This document shows, one piece after another, positions 24,233 through 34,500 of a DNA stretch of 53,017 bases. Positions within the stretch are counted from its first letter, which is position 1. The number at the start of each line of letters is the position of its first letter. Location: positions 1-53,017 of the forward strand of contig CAYWFP010000016.1 in the NCBI GenBank assembly GCA_964457365.1. The letters are read 5' to 3'. The notes under the pieces are model-generated. The model was not told where the DNA came from, did not search any database, and worked only from the letters and a program-made list of their open reading frames with translations. The position numbers were made by a program, and so were the translations under genes. This DNA is from CAYWFP01 sp964457365 (lineage in GTDB: Bacteria; Planctomycetota; SZUA-567).

Positions 24233-24790
24233 TCAGGGGGTATTGCTCTGCGTAGCGCTCTTCGCCGGCGCGCCGCCCTTGATCTCGAAGTGTACCGTGT
24301 TGGACGGCATGATCGTCATCTTGGCGGTGTAGCGCCCCGGCTTCAGCGGCGGCTCGAAGATGTTGGTGCTGTATTCGAAGACCTGCCTGCCCTTCGGCGG
24401 CAGCGTAATCAGCCGCTCCATCGCCTTGCCGGTCAGCGAGGGCGCCACGGCGTGCATGCGGTTGCCCTGCGCGTCGTAGACGTCCAGCGCGATCACCGGA
24501 TCGTTCAGCATGTCGAAGTTCACCTTGACCGGCTTGTCGGTCAGGTTCTCCACCTCGCCGTAGATCAAGCCGTCCCGGCTGGAGACGAAGCGATGGTTGT
24601 CCGGGAAGAGCTTTCCGCGGAAGGTCTCCGCCGGCAGTTGCGCGTTGTTCTTCGGCGCCTCCTCCTCCACTTCCACGAGCTTGCGCTCCGGCGCCGCGTC
24701 ACCCTCGGGGGCGGTCGTGGCAGGTCCGGTATCGGTGGCGCAGCCGGCCAGGCCGAGTACGCCGAGCAGAACGAACAATCGAAACAGCAT
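24233..24790 (-). CDS. Lipoprotein with a beta-sandwich-like domain
   Basis: The 185-residue product has a lipoprotein signal with LGLAGC (Cys 17), a Thr/Glu-rich linker (18-45), and a domain from about 60 to 175. That domain has alternating strands (GLIYGEVENLTDKPVKVNF, GRQVFEYSTNIFEPPLKPG) as in FxLYD- or immunoglobulin-like periplasmic domains. Start at ATG 24790 follows AAGGAG at ideal spacing; the frame extends upstream but without a signal. Function unknown. It is the only gene of its unit, served by the promoter at 24828-24855. Confidence 0.72.
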   Translation of the reverse strand: MLFRLFVLLGVLGLAGCATDTGPATTAPEGDAAPERKLVEVEEEAPKNNAQLPAETFRGKLFPDNHRFVSSRDGLIYGEVENLTDKPVKVNFDMLNDPVIALDVYDAQGNRMHAVAPSLTGKAMERLITLPPKGRQVFEYSTNIFEPPLKPGRYTAKMTIMPSNTVHFEIKGGAPAKSATQSNTP

Positions 24791-24827
24791 ACCGTCTCCT
24801 TCTTGTATTGTCCCAACGCGCGCATCC

Positions 24828-24855
24828 AAGGTAATCGCTGGTGATTTCTTGTCAA
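24828..24855 (-). promoter_or_regulatory. Sigma70-type promoter candidate
   Basis: On the minus strand a perfect TTGACA (24850-24855) lies 16 bases from TACCTT (24828-24833), 38 bases ahead of the lipoprotein ATG at 24790. Confidence 0.5.
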
Positions 24856-24881
24856 CTACGTTCCGGTTGGCGTGGACGGGA

Positions 24882-25571
24882 TTATGCGAATTCGCGCCGC
24901 GCGGAGGCGCGCAGCAGACGGATCAGGATCAGCACGTCGGCTACCGCGTGCGCCAGGAGGAGCAGGGCGATACAGGCGCAGAGAAATGGCAGCGGCGGCT
25001 CATGCGCGAGTGCGCCCGCGGCGAGCGCGAAACGCCCGCCGCTGCCCAGCAGCAGCAGGTTCGCCAGCGCCGCCAGCGCGAAGCCGGTGACGGTCAGCCG
25101 CCAGGCGCGGTTATGGCGATACAGCAGGCCGACCGCGTTCCACAAGCCCAGGCCGGCGAGAACGGCCGGCGCCAGCAGCAGCGTATGCGCCAGCCAGCGG
25201 CCGTCGTCGCGCCAGATCCAGCCCGGCGGATACCAGCCGCAGAGCGGCCTGTCCCGGAGCGCCACGACGATTTCGTGCCGCACCGGGTCGATCGTCTCGG
25301 CCGGCAGGCGCAGGAACGTGCCGTAGGCGACCAGCGCCAGCACCAACGCGTAGCTCCAGCCGACGAGAAGGGCGTACGCCAGCACGGTGACGAAGGCCGA
25401 GTGCGGCGTCCGTTCGTGCCTGCCCCAGCGCAGCGGGCGGGCGAAGCCCTGTTCGGAGACCTGGAAATGCAGGCCGCAGCCGGGGCAGATGAAGAGCCCC
25501 GCGCCGGGGTGGACGTGTTCGGCCCCGCAGTCGGGGCAGCGCAGCTTCTCCGGCGGCACGGGTTGGTCCAT
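24882..25571 (-). CDS. Zinc-ribbon, four-helix membrane protein
   Basis: The 229-residue product begins with a zinc ribbon, C12-x2-C15 and C29-x2-C32, followed by four predicted membrane helices (about 58-88, 125-152, 158-182, 190-220). It starts three bases after the stop of the sigma54 activator, so it is a downstream gene of that operon. Zinc-ribbon membrane proteins of this layout are often of unknown function; it could sense or relay a membrane signal, but nothing in the sequence proves it. Confidence 0.75.
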   Translation of the reverse strand: MDQPVPPEKLRCPDCGAEHVHPGAGLFICPGCGLHFQVSEQGFARPLRWGRHERTPHSAFVTVLAYALLVGWSYALVLALVAYGTFLRLPAETIDPVRHEIVVALRDRPLCGWYPPGWIWRDDGRWLAHTLLLAPAVLAGLGLWNAVGLLYRHNRAWRLTVTGFALAALANLLLLGSGGRFALAAGALAHEPPLPFLCACIALLLLAHAVADVLILIRLLRASARREFA

Positions 25572-25574
25572 GGC

Positions 25575-27143
<1,569 letters not shown>

Positions 27144-27272
27144 AAGAGCACCTGCAGGTATCGGAATATATAAATATCTACAATTGGGTAATTTTGGAAT
27201 ATTAACGCCTCGTTACCGACTGTCAACCGAAATCGGTTTCTGCCGTCTGCTCTTCGCGGTACAATCCGCCGG

Positions 27273-27665
27273 ATGACGCCACCCGCCGCCACCGCCTTGC
27301 GCCGCGCCTTGTTGAAGTGGTATCGCGTTTCGGCCCGCGAGCTGCCGTGGCGCGAGAGTGGCGATCCGTACCGCATCTGGCTCTCGGAGATCCTGCTGCT
27401 GCAGACCCGCGTCGAGACGGCCCTGGCGCGCATCCTCGCCGCCGAGACCGGCTTGAAGATCGTTTCGGCAGCGGCGCTGAGCCGCATCCGACACGCGTAT
27501 TCGCACTTCGCCATGACGCTTCGGCTCTATCGCTGCGAGGCAAAGGGCCGGGCGCGGGCGCGCGCGTACGACGCCGTCCGCTGGATCCCGGCGGACAGGC
27601 TCGATACCGTGGCCATGCCCGGGGCGGACCGGAAGGCGCTGGCGGCGGCCGTGTTCGCGTCGTAG
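27273..27665 (+). pseudogene. mutY: Internally deleted mutY (adenine DNA glycosylase)
   Basis: The frame is open for 130 codons. Residues 9-50 match the start of MutY (WYRVSARELPWR, DPYRIWLSEILL) including E39, equivalent to the catalytic Glu. Residues 51-125 match the C-terminal NUDIX-like 8-oxoG-recognition domain (LARILAAETGL, RHAYSHFAMTL). About 220 central residues are missing: the rest of the HhH-GPD core, the second catalytic Asp and the four [4Fe-4S] cysteines. The junction at about codon 50 (27420) keeps the frame. It cannot be a working glycosylase of the known type. Either a real deletion or an assembly error; the smooth junction favours a deletion. It overlaps an antisense ORF at its 3' end. 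Confidence 0.8.
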
Positions 27666-27802
27666 CCAATCCTGCCGCCGAACGTCGAGATCATCCTTCG
27701 CGAGCGGTGAAAATGCCAATAGTGAAGAGAAAGCCAGAGAGGGAGCATGACGAGCAGGAAGAAGGCGAGGACCGGATCGGGCACCGCGGGCTCCTCGGAC
27801 AA
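27527..27802 (-). CDS. Small membrane protein downstream of the HDOD gene
   Basis: The frame encodes 91 residues from TTG 27802, with AGGAG nine bases before it and only six bases after the stop of the large HDOD gene, so it could be its last operon partner. One membrane helix (about 10-30) is followed by a basic segment. From about residue 45 the frame runs antisense to the mutY remnant and reads like non-coding translation, so only the first half looks real and the ORF may have been extended by the deletion that shaped mutY. Confidence 0.4.
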   Translation of the reverse strand: MSEEPAVPDPVLAFFLLVMLPLWLSLHYWHFHRSRRMISTFGGRIGYDANTAAASAFRSAPGMATVSSLSAGIQRTASYARARARPFASQR

Positions 27803-27808
27803 GGGCGC

Positions 27809-30800
27809 CTACTCCTCTCCCTCGTCCTCCAACAGCGGCGACTTGAACTTGAAGCGGTGTTTCTTCAGCGCCGGCAGCATCACCTTGTTGACCAACTCGC
27901 GCACGCCGCGCTCGGGCCGCCCCAGGTAGGCCAGGTGCTCGGCGATGAAGCCCGCCGGCAGTTCGCCCTCTTCCGCGCCGGTGAGGAACCGGTCGCAGAG
28001 GTGCGCCAGGTACAGCACCAGCGTCCCCTTGCGGCTCTGCTCGCTCATCTGCTCGGGCAACTCCTCCGGTAGCGAGAAGGAGGGGTACTCCTGATACTGG
28101 ATGCTCTGCACGAGGCGCTCGGGAAGCTGCCACTCGCGCAGCAGCGCCGCGCCGAGGTGCGGGCGGTCCAGCAGGTCCAGGATCGCCCCGAGCTGCGGGT
28201 TCTTGCTCTTCATCACGAAGACCACCGCGTCGCCGATCTGGTGCAACAGGCCGAGCACGCTGATCATCGAGGTGCGCTCCAGTTCGCACGCGCGCCCCAG
28301 ATCGTAGGCCATGCGCGAGACGGCGATGCAATGCTCGCGCATCTCGCGGACCGCGGCGTTGTTCGGCATCAGCCGCGTCATCACCGCCGCGAGGGTAATG
28401 CGGTTGACCTCGGCGAAGCCCAGCAGCGTGATCGCCATCTTGAAATCGTCCACCCGCCGCGGCAGGCCGTACTGCGCGGAGTTGACCGTCTTGAGGATCT
28501 CCGCCACCAGCGACGGGTCGGTCTGCGCGGTCTGCACCACCTCGTCGATCGGCGCCTCGTTGTCCTCCAGCAACTGCAGCAGCTTGGCGACGAAGACCGG
28601 CAGGCGCGGGATGCTTTTGAGCACCTTCTGGATCGCCTGCGAGTTGACGGCGTTGTCGGCCTTCCGGAGCGCGAACTGAGGGATATAGCGCCGCAGGTAG
28701 GCGTTCTGCGCCTTGAGCCGCTCCATCGCGGCGGTGTCGCCGCTCGGGGCGGCCGCCGGCGCCAGCGGCGGGGGCTTGGGCGGCGCGACCATCGGTTTCT
28801 GCGTGCGCTTGACCACCATCGTCTCGGAGCGCTTCTTCGGCTTCGGGGCGCCGCGCGCCTCGGCCTGGACGCGGACAATCTCGCGGATCGAGGCCGGAAT
28901 CTTGTCGATGGCCTTCTCCTCGAAGACCCAGAGCTTGGTAAAGTCGCCGGTGACGGCGAACTCCGCGCGCAGGACGTTGTTGGCCTCGGGATACCACCAG
29001 TCGCCGGGCTCGAGCGTGGCCACGCGCAGGTTCTTGCTCCCCTGGCGCTTGCCGAGGTAGATCATCCCGTGGCTGACGAGGTACCAGCATTCCGGGGGCA
29101 CGCCGCGCTTCTTGCTGACCACGGTGCTGCGGATCAGCCCGGTCAGCCGCATCGCCGTCATCAGCTCCCGGCGTTCCGCGTCGCTCAGATCGCCCAGCCC
29201 GGAGCGCTCCAGCGCCTTCTCGGTCATCTCCACCGGAAGGCCCCCCGCCCACATCGGCAGCGGCTCGTGCTCCTTCGGCTCGGACGACTCGGCTACCTCC
29301 TCGAGCTCTTCCTCCGGAAACTCCAGCTCCATCGCGTTTTCGAGGCCGGCCAGCCCGCTCGACGCTGCGGTTGGTTCCGTGTCAGGCTCCGGTTCGGGCG
29401 CCGGCTCTTCTTTCACTTCGGGCCCGGGCTCCTCTTCCCCTTCGGATCCCGCGTGGGGCTCCGGTTCGGGCGGGGCGGTCTCGGCGGTGGCGATCTCCTC
29501 GCTCTCCTCGTCGGCGCGCTTCTTGAGCTGGCGGAAGAGCCCGGATTCGAGCGGGTCAACTTCCTCCAGATCCCCCGTCTGGGCCTGCGCCAGCGCCTCG
29601 TCCAGGTCCTCCGCGCCGGTGGAGCTCTCGGCGAGTTCCTTCTGTTTCTCCTCGTGCAACGCCACGGCTTTCTCCGCATCGCCGCGCAGGCGCGCGAGCG
29701 TCTCGTCCACGACGCCCTTGACCGCCGGGGGCAGTTCGCCCGCGTCGCTCAGCGCCCAGAGCTTGGTGAAGCCGTCGGTGACGCCGAAGACCGCGTCGCT
29801 GTCGATCTCGTCGAGGCGCGTGTTGTCCAGCCACTCGCCCGGGTGCAGCGTGGCCAGCCGGAGGGTGTTCTCGCCGACGTTCTTCTCCAGATGCAGCGCC
29901 CCGCAGAGCACCAGCGCGGCGCTCTCGGGCGGGATGTACGCGTGTGCGACGTCGTCCGGCTCGATGCCCACCGTCAGTACGGCGTAGCGCAGCGTTTTCT
30001 TCTCCGCCTCGCCGAGTTCCGCCAGCCCGGCTTTGGCGACGATCTCGGGGGCCAGTTCCGCGAAGAGGTCCACCGGTTCGGCCGGCTTCTTCTGCGCGTC
30101 CTCCTCGTCGCCGGCGAGGTGGCCTTCGTGTCCGGCCATGTCGGTGATGTCGGTCACGCCTTCGCCGCCGTCGAGACCGGCCAGGCCGTGTTTTTCTCGT
30201 TTCTCCTCGTCCGTTGCCGAGAGGACCTTGTCGATCTCGTCGCCGGCGCTGGACGCTTGCTCGCCGTCGGCGGCGGCGGAGAGGAAGGCGCCGAGCTCGG
30301 CCTCGTCGGCGCGGTCGGTCAATTCGTCCACGGCCTTGAGCGCCTCCTCCACGGCGGCGTCGCTCTCGTGTCCGGGCGCCTCCTCCTCGGCCACCGGCGG
30401 TTGGTAGTTGTCCAGATCGTCCAGGGTGTAGATGCCGCTGATGCCCTTGGGCCCTTTGAAGTCCTTGGTCTCGTCCTCGGTGCCGAAGACCGCGTCGCGC
30501 CGCTGCTGCATCTGCATCTCGATGCTCTGGCGCACCCGACCGCGGACGGCCGCGGAAAGTTCCTCCACCATCTCCGGCTCGAAGACGCAGAGCTTGGCGA
30601 ACATGTCGACGACGGCAAACACCTCCTCGTTGGCGAGTTCGTTGACGCGCGCGTGGTCGACCCAGTCGCCCGGGCCCACCTCGACCAGCACGTTCGGCAC
30701 GTCCTCGCCGTGCGTGGCCAGATTGACGCGGCCGCTGACGATGAGGAACCAGCTCTCCTTGTCGATGTGTTCCTCCACCATCTCCCCGGGCGGCAGTCCC

Positions 30801-30901
30801 AGGACGATCGAGGCGCGCAGCAGCGTATCGCGGTCTTCCTTCGAGAGCTTGCCCAGGCCGGAGCGTTCGAGGGCGTCGTCGTCGAGTTTGACAATCGGCA
30901 T
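27809..30901 (-). CDS. Three cyclic-nucleotide-domain-like modules plus HDOD
   Basis: The 1030-residue protein contains three related ~125-residue modules at about 1-125, 277-405 and 556-685. Each opens with a similar helix (LERSGLGKLS, VAKAGLAELG, LERSGLGDLS) and ends with a GDW/GEW turn and an F(A/T)KL(C/W) strand, as in degenerate cNMP-binding folds. The phosphate-binding cassette (RxAT/S) is not clear. Long acidic linkers separate them. Residues about 755-975 are an HDOD domain (a HD-GYP relative without the HD pair; HQIGD at 887-891), which usually has a signalling role. ATG 30901 is chosen at the start of module 1. It is a cytoplasmic sensor-type protein; the ligand is unknown. Confidence 0.8.
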   Translation of the reverse strand: MPIVKLDDDALERSGLGKLSKEDRDTLLRASIVLGLPPGEMVEEHIDKESWFLIVSGRVNLATHGEDVPNVLVEVGPGDWVDHARVNELANEEVFAVVDMFAKLCVFEPEMVEELSAAVRGRVRQSIEMQMQQRRDAVFGTEDETKDFKGPKGISGIYTLDDLDNYQPPVAEEEAPGHESDAAVEEALKAVDELTDRADEAELGAFLSAAADGEQASSAGDEIDKVLSATDEEKREKHGLAGLDGGEGVTDITDMAGHEGHLAGDEEDAQKKPAEPVDLFAELAPEIVAKAGLAELGEAEKKTLRYAVLTVGIEPDDVAHAYIPPESAALVLCGALHLEKNVGENTLRLATLHPGEWLDNTRLDEIDSDAVFGVTDGFTKLWALSDAGELPPAVKGVVDETLARLRGDAEKAVALHEEKQKELAESSTGAEDLDEALAQAQTGDLEEVDPLESGLFRQLKKRADEESEEIATAETAPPEPEPHAGSEGEEEPGPEVKEEPAPEPEPDTEPTAASSGLAGLENAMELEFPEEELEEVAESSEPKEHEPLPMWAGGLPVEMTEKALERSGLGDLSDAERRELMTAMRLTGLIRSTVVSKKRGVPPECWYLVSHGMIYLGKRQGSKNLRVATLEPGDWWYPEANNVLRAEFAVTGDFTKLWVFEEKAIDKIPASIREIVRVQAEARGAPKPKKRSETMVVKRTQKPMVAPPKPPPLAPAAAPSGDTAAMERLKAQNAYLRRYIPQFALRKADNAVNSQAIQKVLKSIPRLPVFVAKLLQLLEDNEAPIDEVVQTAQTDPSLVAEILKTVNSAQYGLPRRVDDFKMAITLLGFAEVNRITLAAVMTRLMPNNAAVREMREHCIAVSRMAYDLGRACELERTSMISVLGLLHQIGDAVVFVMKSKNPQLGAILDLLDRPHLGAALLREWQLPERLVQSIQYQEYPSFSLPEELPEQMSEQSRKGTLVLYLAHLCDRFLTGAEEGELPAGFIAEHLAYLGRPERGVRELVNKVMLPALKKHRFKFKSPLLEDEGEE

Positions 30902-30978
30902 GCGCCCGATTCCTTTATCGTGCAAGTGTATGAACAAACGAGGCGCCGCGCCTAACCGTCTACACTGCCACGGGATAT

Positions 30979-30984
30979 ATTGTA
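30979..30984 (-). promoter_or_regulatory. -10 box candidate
   Basis: On the minus strand a near-consensus TACAAT lies 78 bases before the HDOD gene start; no good -35 is seen. The region 30902-31052 is otherwise non-coding. Confidence 0.35.
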
Positions 30985-31052
30985 CCGCAAGGGAAAAATC
31001 GCGACGTTCGAATTTCATGAGGCAACGCCGGCCGGAATCGGCGCGCGCGGGT

Positions 31053-31421
31053 CTATTCCGGCCGCTGCGGGCGGGCGTTGTTGCTCTCGATGGCGCAGGC
31101 GGGGGTGCCGAAAATGACGAACTTCAGCGGCGCGCCGGTCGCGGAGTCCAGCGCGTGGACGCAGCCGGCGGGGATGACCGCCACCGAGCCCGGGCGCAGC
31201 GGGTGGGTCTCCTCCCCGACGGTCAGGGTGCCGCTGCCGTCGAGGACGTAGTAGACTTCGTCGTAATCGGCGTGGAAATGCCCCTCGCCGCGCTCGACCT
31301 GGACGAGGTGGACGTTGGCCACGCCGCCCTCGCCGCCGGTGACGATGCGATAAACGTGCCCGTAGGGGCAATCGAACGGACGCGTCCGGTCGAGTTGCCG
31401 GACTACCGGATGCTTTTCCAT
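31053..31421 (-). CDS. Cupin-domain protein
   Basis: The 122-residue product is a single cupin barrel: the metal-site motif 1 has HFHADYDEVYYVLDG with spaced His and Glu, and motif 2 is PGSVAVIPAGCVHAL. Small stand-alone cupins of this type include isomerases and sugar- or metabolite-binding proteins; the substrate is not evident. ATG 31421 is chosen for GAGGAGA just upstream. No operon partner is evident: the preceding minus-strand gene ends at a terminator. Confidence 0.85.
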   Translation of the reverse strand: MEKHPVVRQLDRTRPFDCPYGHVYRIVTGGEGGVANVHLVQVERGEGHFHADYDEVYYVLDGSGTLTVGEETHPLRPGSVAVIPAGCVHALDSATGAPLKFVIFGTPACAIESNNARPQRPE

Positions 31422-31516
31422 CGTTTCTCCTCGGGCAGGCACGTTTCATCCTAGCCGAAACCGTCGCGCGCGCCAGCGGAAAGTCCGGTCGTGGCGGGCG
31501 CGCGCCCGGATCCATG

Positions 31517-31554
31517 AAAAAAACCGAGGCCCGCATTTCCGTCGCGGGCCCCGG
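31517..31554 (-). terminator. Rho-independent terminator
   Basis: Read on the minus strand, an 11-bp stem with one mismatch (31544-31554 with 31524-31534) and a 9-base loop is followed by seven T. It closes transcription of the giant gene ending at 31597. Confidence 0.88.
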
Positions 31555-31596
31555 AGAGTTCGACAACGCGTGCCGGTCGCGGAGAATTCGGCGCCG

Positions 31597-34500
31597 CTAC
31601 TGCTTCGGCGGCTGCGCCTCGCGGATCAGCGCGCCGTGTTTCTCGCTCAGCACCAGGATCGCGAAGCGCACGGTCTGGTTCAGATCGTCCGTACTGAGCG
31701 AGGCGTAGTCGAAGCGGCCGCGCAGGTCGGTGTAGCCGTCCTTGTAGAACTTCACGCGGCCGTCCTGTTGTTTCGCGTAGACCTTGACGTAAACCTTCGG
31801 CAGGGGCTTGCCGTCCTGCGCGTGGGTCACGCGCACCTGGCCATAGTTCTCGATCAGTTGCAGATTCAACTCGTTGGCGTAGTACGCCTGCGACTTCCGC
31901 AGCGCCCCGGCCTTCACCTCCACCAGCACGTTCGCCGCCTGGTAGGCGTCGGGGAGCTTGAAGCTGTGCCGCTTCGCGGCGGGCAGCTTCACCGTCTCGG
32001 TGCGGTTGGGCTCGATGTAGTCGAAGCGCCCGGACTGCTCCTGCATGAACGGGTTCTGCGAGAACAGCAGCTCGATGTCCATGAGGTAGTAGTTGACCGT
32101 CACCTCCTCGAGGTTCTGGTAGGTCAGGTTGACGGTCTTCGCCTCGACGGTCATGTCCAGCGCCGGCTCGGTCGCCGCGAGCTTCGCCTGCTGCTGGTCG
32201 CGGTCCTCCTCGTCGACGGTCTTGGCCGCCCTGCCCTCGACCTCGTCGAGCTGCTGCAGCACCAGGGCGAAGCGGTTGCGCCAGCGGTCGACGGGGTAGT
32301 CCGCGTACTGCTGCGCCACGGTGCGGGCGTGGTCGGGCCGCGCGCGCACGAAGTCGAGGTAGACGTCGAAGTAGTCGTACTGCAGCCGCGTCTCGAGCTT
32401 CTGCGGCTGCACGCGGGCGAAGAACGCCAGCGCCTTCTCGAAGCGGTCCTGCAGCAGCAGGTAGTACGTCGCCGCCATCAGCTCGTCGTCGCCGAGTTCG
32501 GCCTTGTAGCTCAGCAGCTTCATGAGTTGCATGTACTGCTGGAAGAAGCGCCGGTTGAGGATCTTGCGCTCGCCGCCGAAGCGGTGCGCGCGCGCGTTCA
32601 CCAGCGGGTCGTACTCGAGGTGCTCGTACCAGTGCCGCGCCACCGGGTCGATGATCAGCAGCTCCGTCTCGAGGTAGTCGCCGCACTGGCGGACGAAGCC
32701 CTCGGCGTGCGCGAGGAACTCGCGGATCGTCTCCTTGTCGTCGTGCAGCAAACCGTAGCTCCAGAGCGTCTGGTCGTACGCGTGCCGCGCGCGCAGCAGC
32801 GGGACGATCTTCTCGAAGGCGGCTTTCTCGCGCAGGCGCCAGGCGATCTTCGCCAGCTCGACGCGGCCGAGGTTGTGCGTCTCGATGAACTGGACCACCT
32901 GCGCCAGCGTGCCGTCCTGGCTGATGTAGTCCCACGAACCCTCGTCGATCTGCGTCGGCTCGGACACGACCTTCAGCGTCGACGCCTGGTCGAAGGCGAC
33001 GAGCGCGCCGTCTCTCGCGACGTGGACGGGATAGTGCGCGAATTCGCCCGGCAGCGGGAAGTAGAAGTAGTACTCGATCTTCTGCGTGCCGTAGGGCTGC
33101 AGTTCCACCGGCACCCCGCGCGTCTGAAAGCCGTTCTGCACCGGGACCGCCCCGCGCGGCACCTGCAGCAGCGCGTCGAGCTTGCGCGTCCGGGCGGTCG
33201 GGTTGGTCAGGATCACCTGGCAGCCGTAGACGTTGTGGACGACGAACTCGTCCTCGACGTACTTCTCCACCTTCTGGTTGCCCTCGTGGCGGTAGCGGTC
33301 GTCCTGGTCGAAGTACTGCTGGCTGACCAGGATCGGCTCGGCCTTCTGCTCGGGCTCCTGCGCCGGGCGGATCTCCTTGTGGAAGGCGACGAACGGCGTC
33401 GCCGGCTCGATGGTGAGCTTGCGCTCCTGCAGCTTCGTCTCGTGCTTGCCGGAGTCGAACGGCAGGTCCAGCACCGACAACGCCAGCATCATCTCCGGGA
33501 AGTTGCGGCCGCACTCGGCGATGGCCTCGGAGTAGAAGGGCTTCCCCGGCGCGGTGGCGGCATAGTCGGCCCAGAACGCGTTGACCGGCACCAGTTCCGC
33601 CACCTGCGCGTGGATCGGCAGGTTGTAGTAGTTGTTCTCCGCCCACTCCTTGGTCTTCGGAAGTTGCCGGAAGAAGCGCCGGATCGCCCTGCGTTCTGTC
33701 ATCTCCGATTTGTCTTTTCCGCCAAGAGGTATATCCGCTTCATCCAACTCGGACATCTCCTCCAAACGCTTTTCTCCCTCCTGCAACGCTCGACGTGCGC
33801 GGTCGCGCAAGGCGTCCCCGTCCTCGCGTAAAACTCGGCCGGTCGCGGCGGCCTTGCGGCGCCTTTCCTGGGCTCCCCTGGCTAGCGCCTCCGCCTCCTC
33901 CGCCTCGCTCTCCATCATTGGCGACGGTGCGGCCGCGTCGAATCCAGGTTCGGCCGGGCTTTCTTCCCGCTGTTTGGGTTCGGCACTTCGCGTGATCAAG
34001 TCGAATTTTTCCTTGGCCTTCTTCTCCACGCCATACCCGCCGCCCGCGAGCTGGTTGCCCTTGATCGCGGTGTTGAAGAGGTGGTTGAAGAGCGCCACGT
34101 TCGGCGGCAGGAGCTCCCACTCCTCGCGCACGTAGCGCTCCACCGCCGCACGTTCCTCGGCCACCCGCCGCGAGAGCAGAATCTTCTCCACCGTGTTCAA
34201 GCGCCCGAAAGCCCACGGAGCGCGATACGCGCCGAGGTCCTCCCCGAGCAGCCAGCGGTCGACGAAGGTCTTGTCCTTCTTGTGCGCCAGGTACGGCTTG
34301 ATGACGGCCTGGAAGAACTCCTTGTCCTTGTGGAAGAGGAAAAGGTTCAGCTCGTGGCAGGCGTATTCGCTGTACTTCTCCCGCTTCTCCTCGGGCTTCA
34401 GCTTCGGCCAGTTAAGGACGAAGGCGAACTCCGCGAGCTTCGGGTTCGGCCGCAGCGTCGCGTAGAGGCGGTACGCCTTCGCCAGCGAGTCGTAGACCTC

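Noticed and set aside
27527..27802. Confident 91-residue gene downstream of the HDOD gene
   Set aside because: The second half is antisense to the mutY remnant and reads like non-coding translation; kept only at low confidence.
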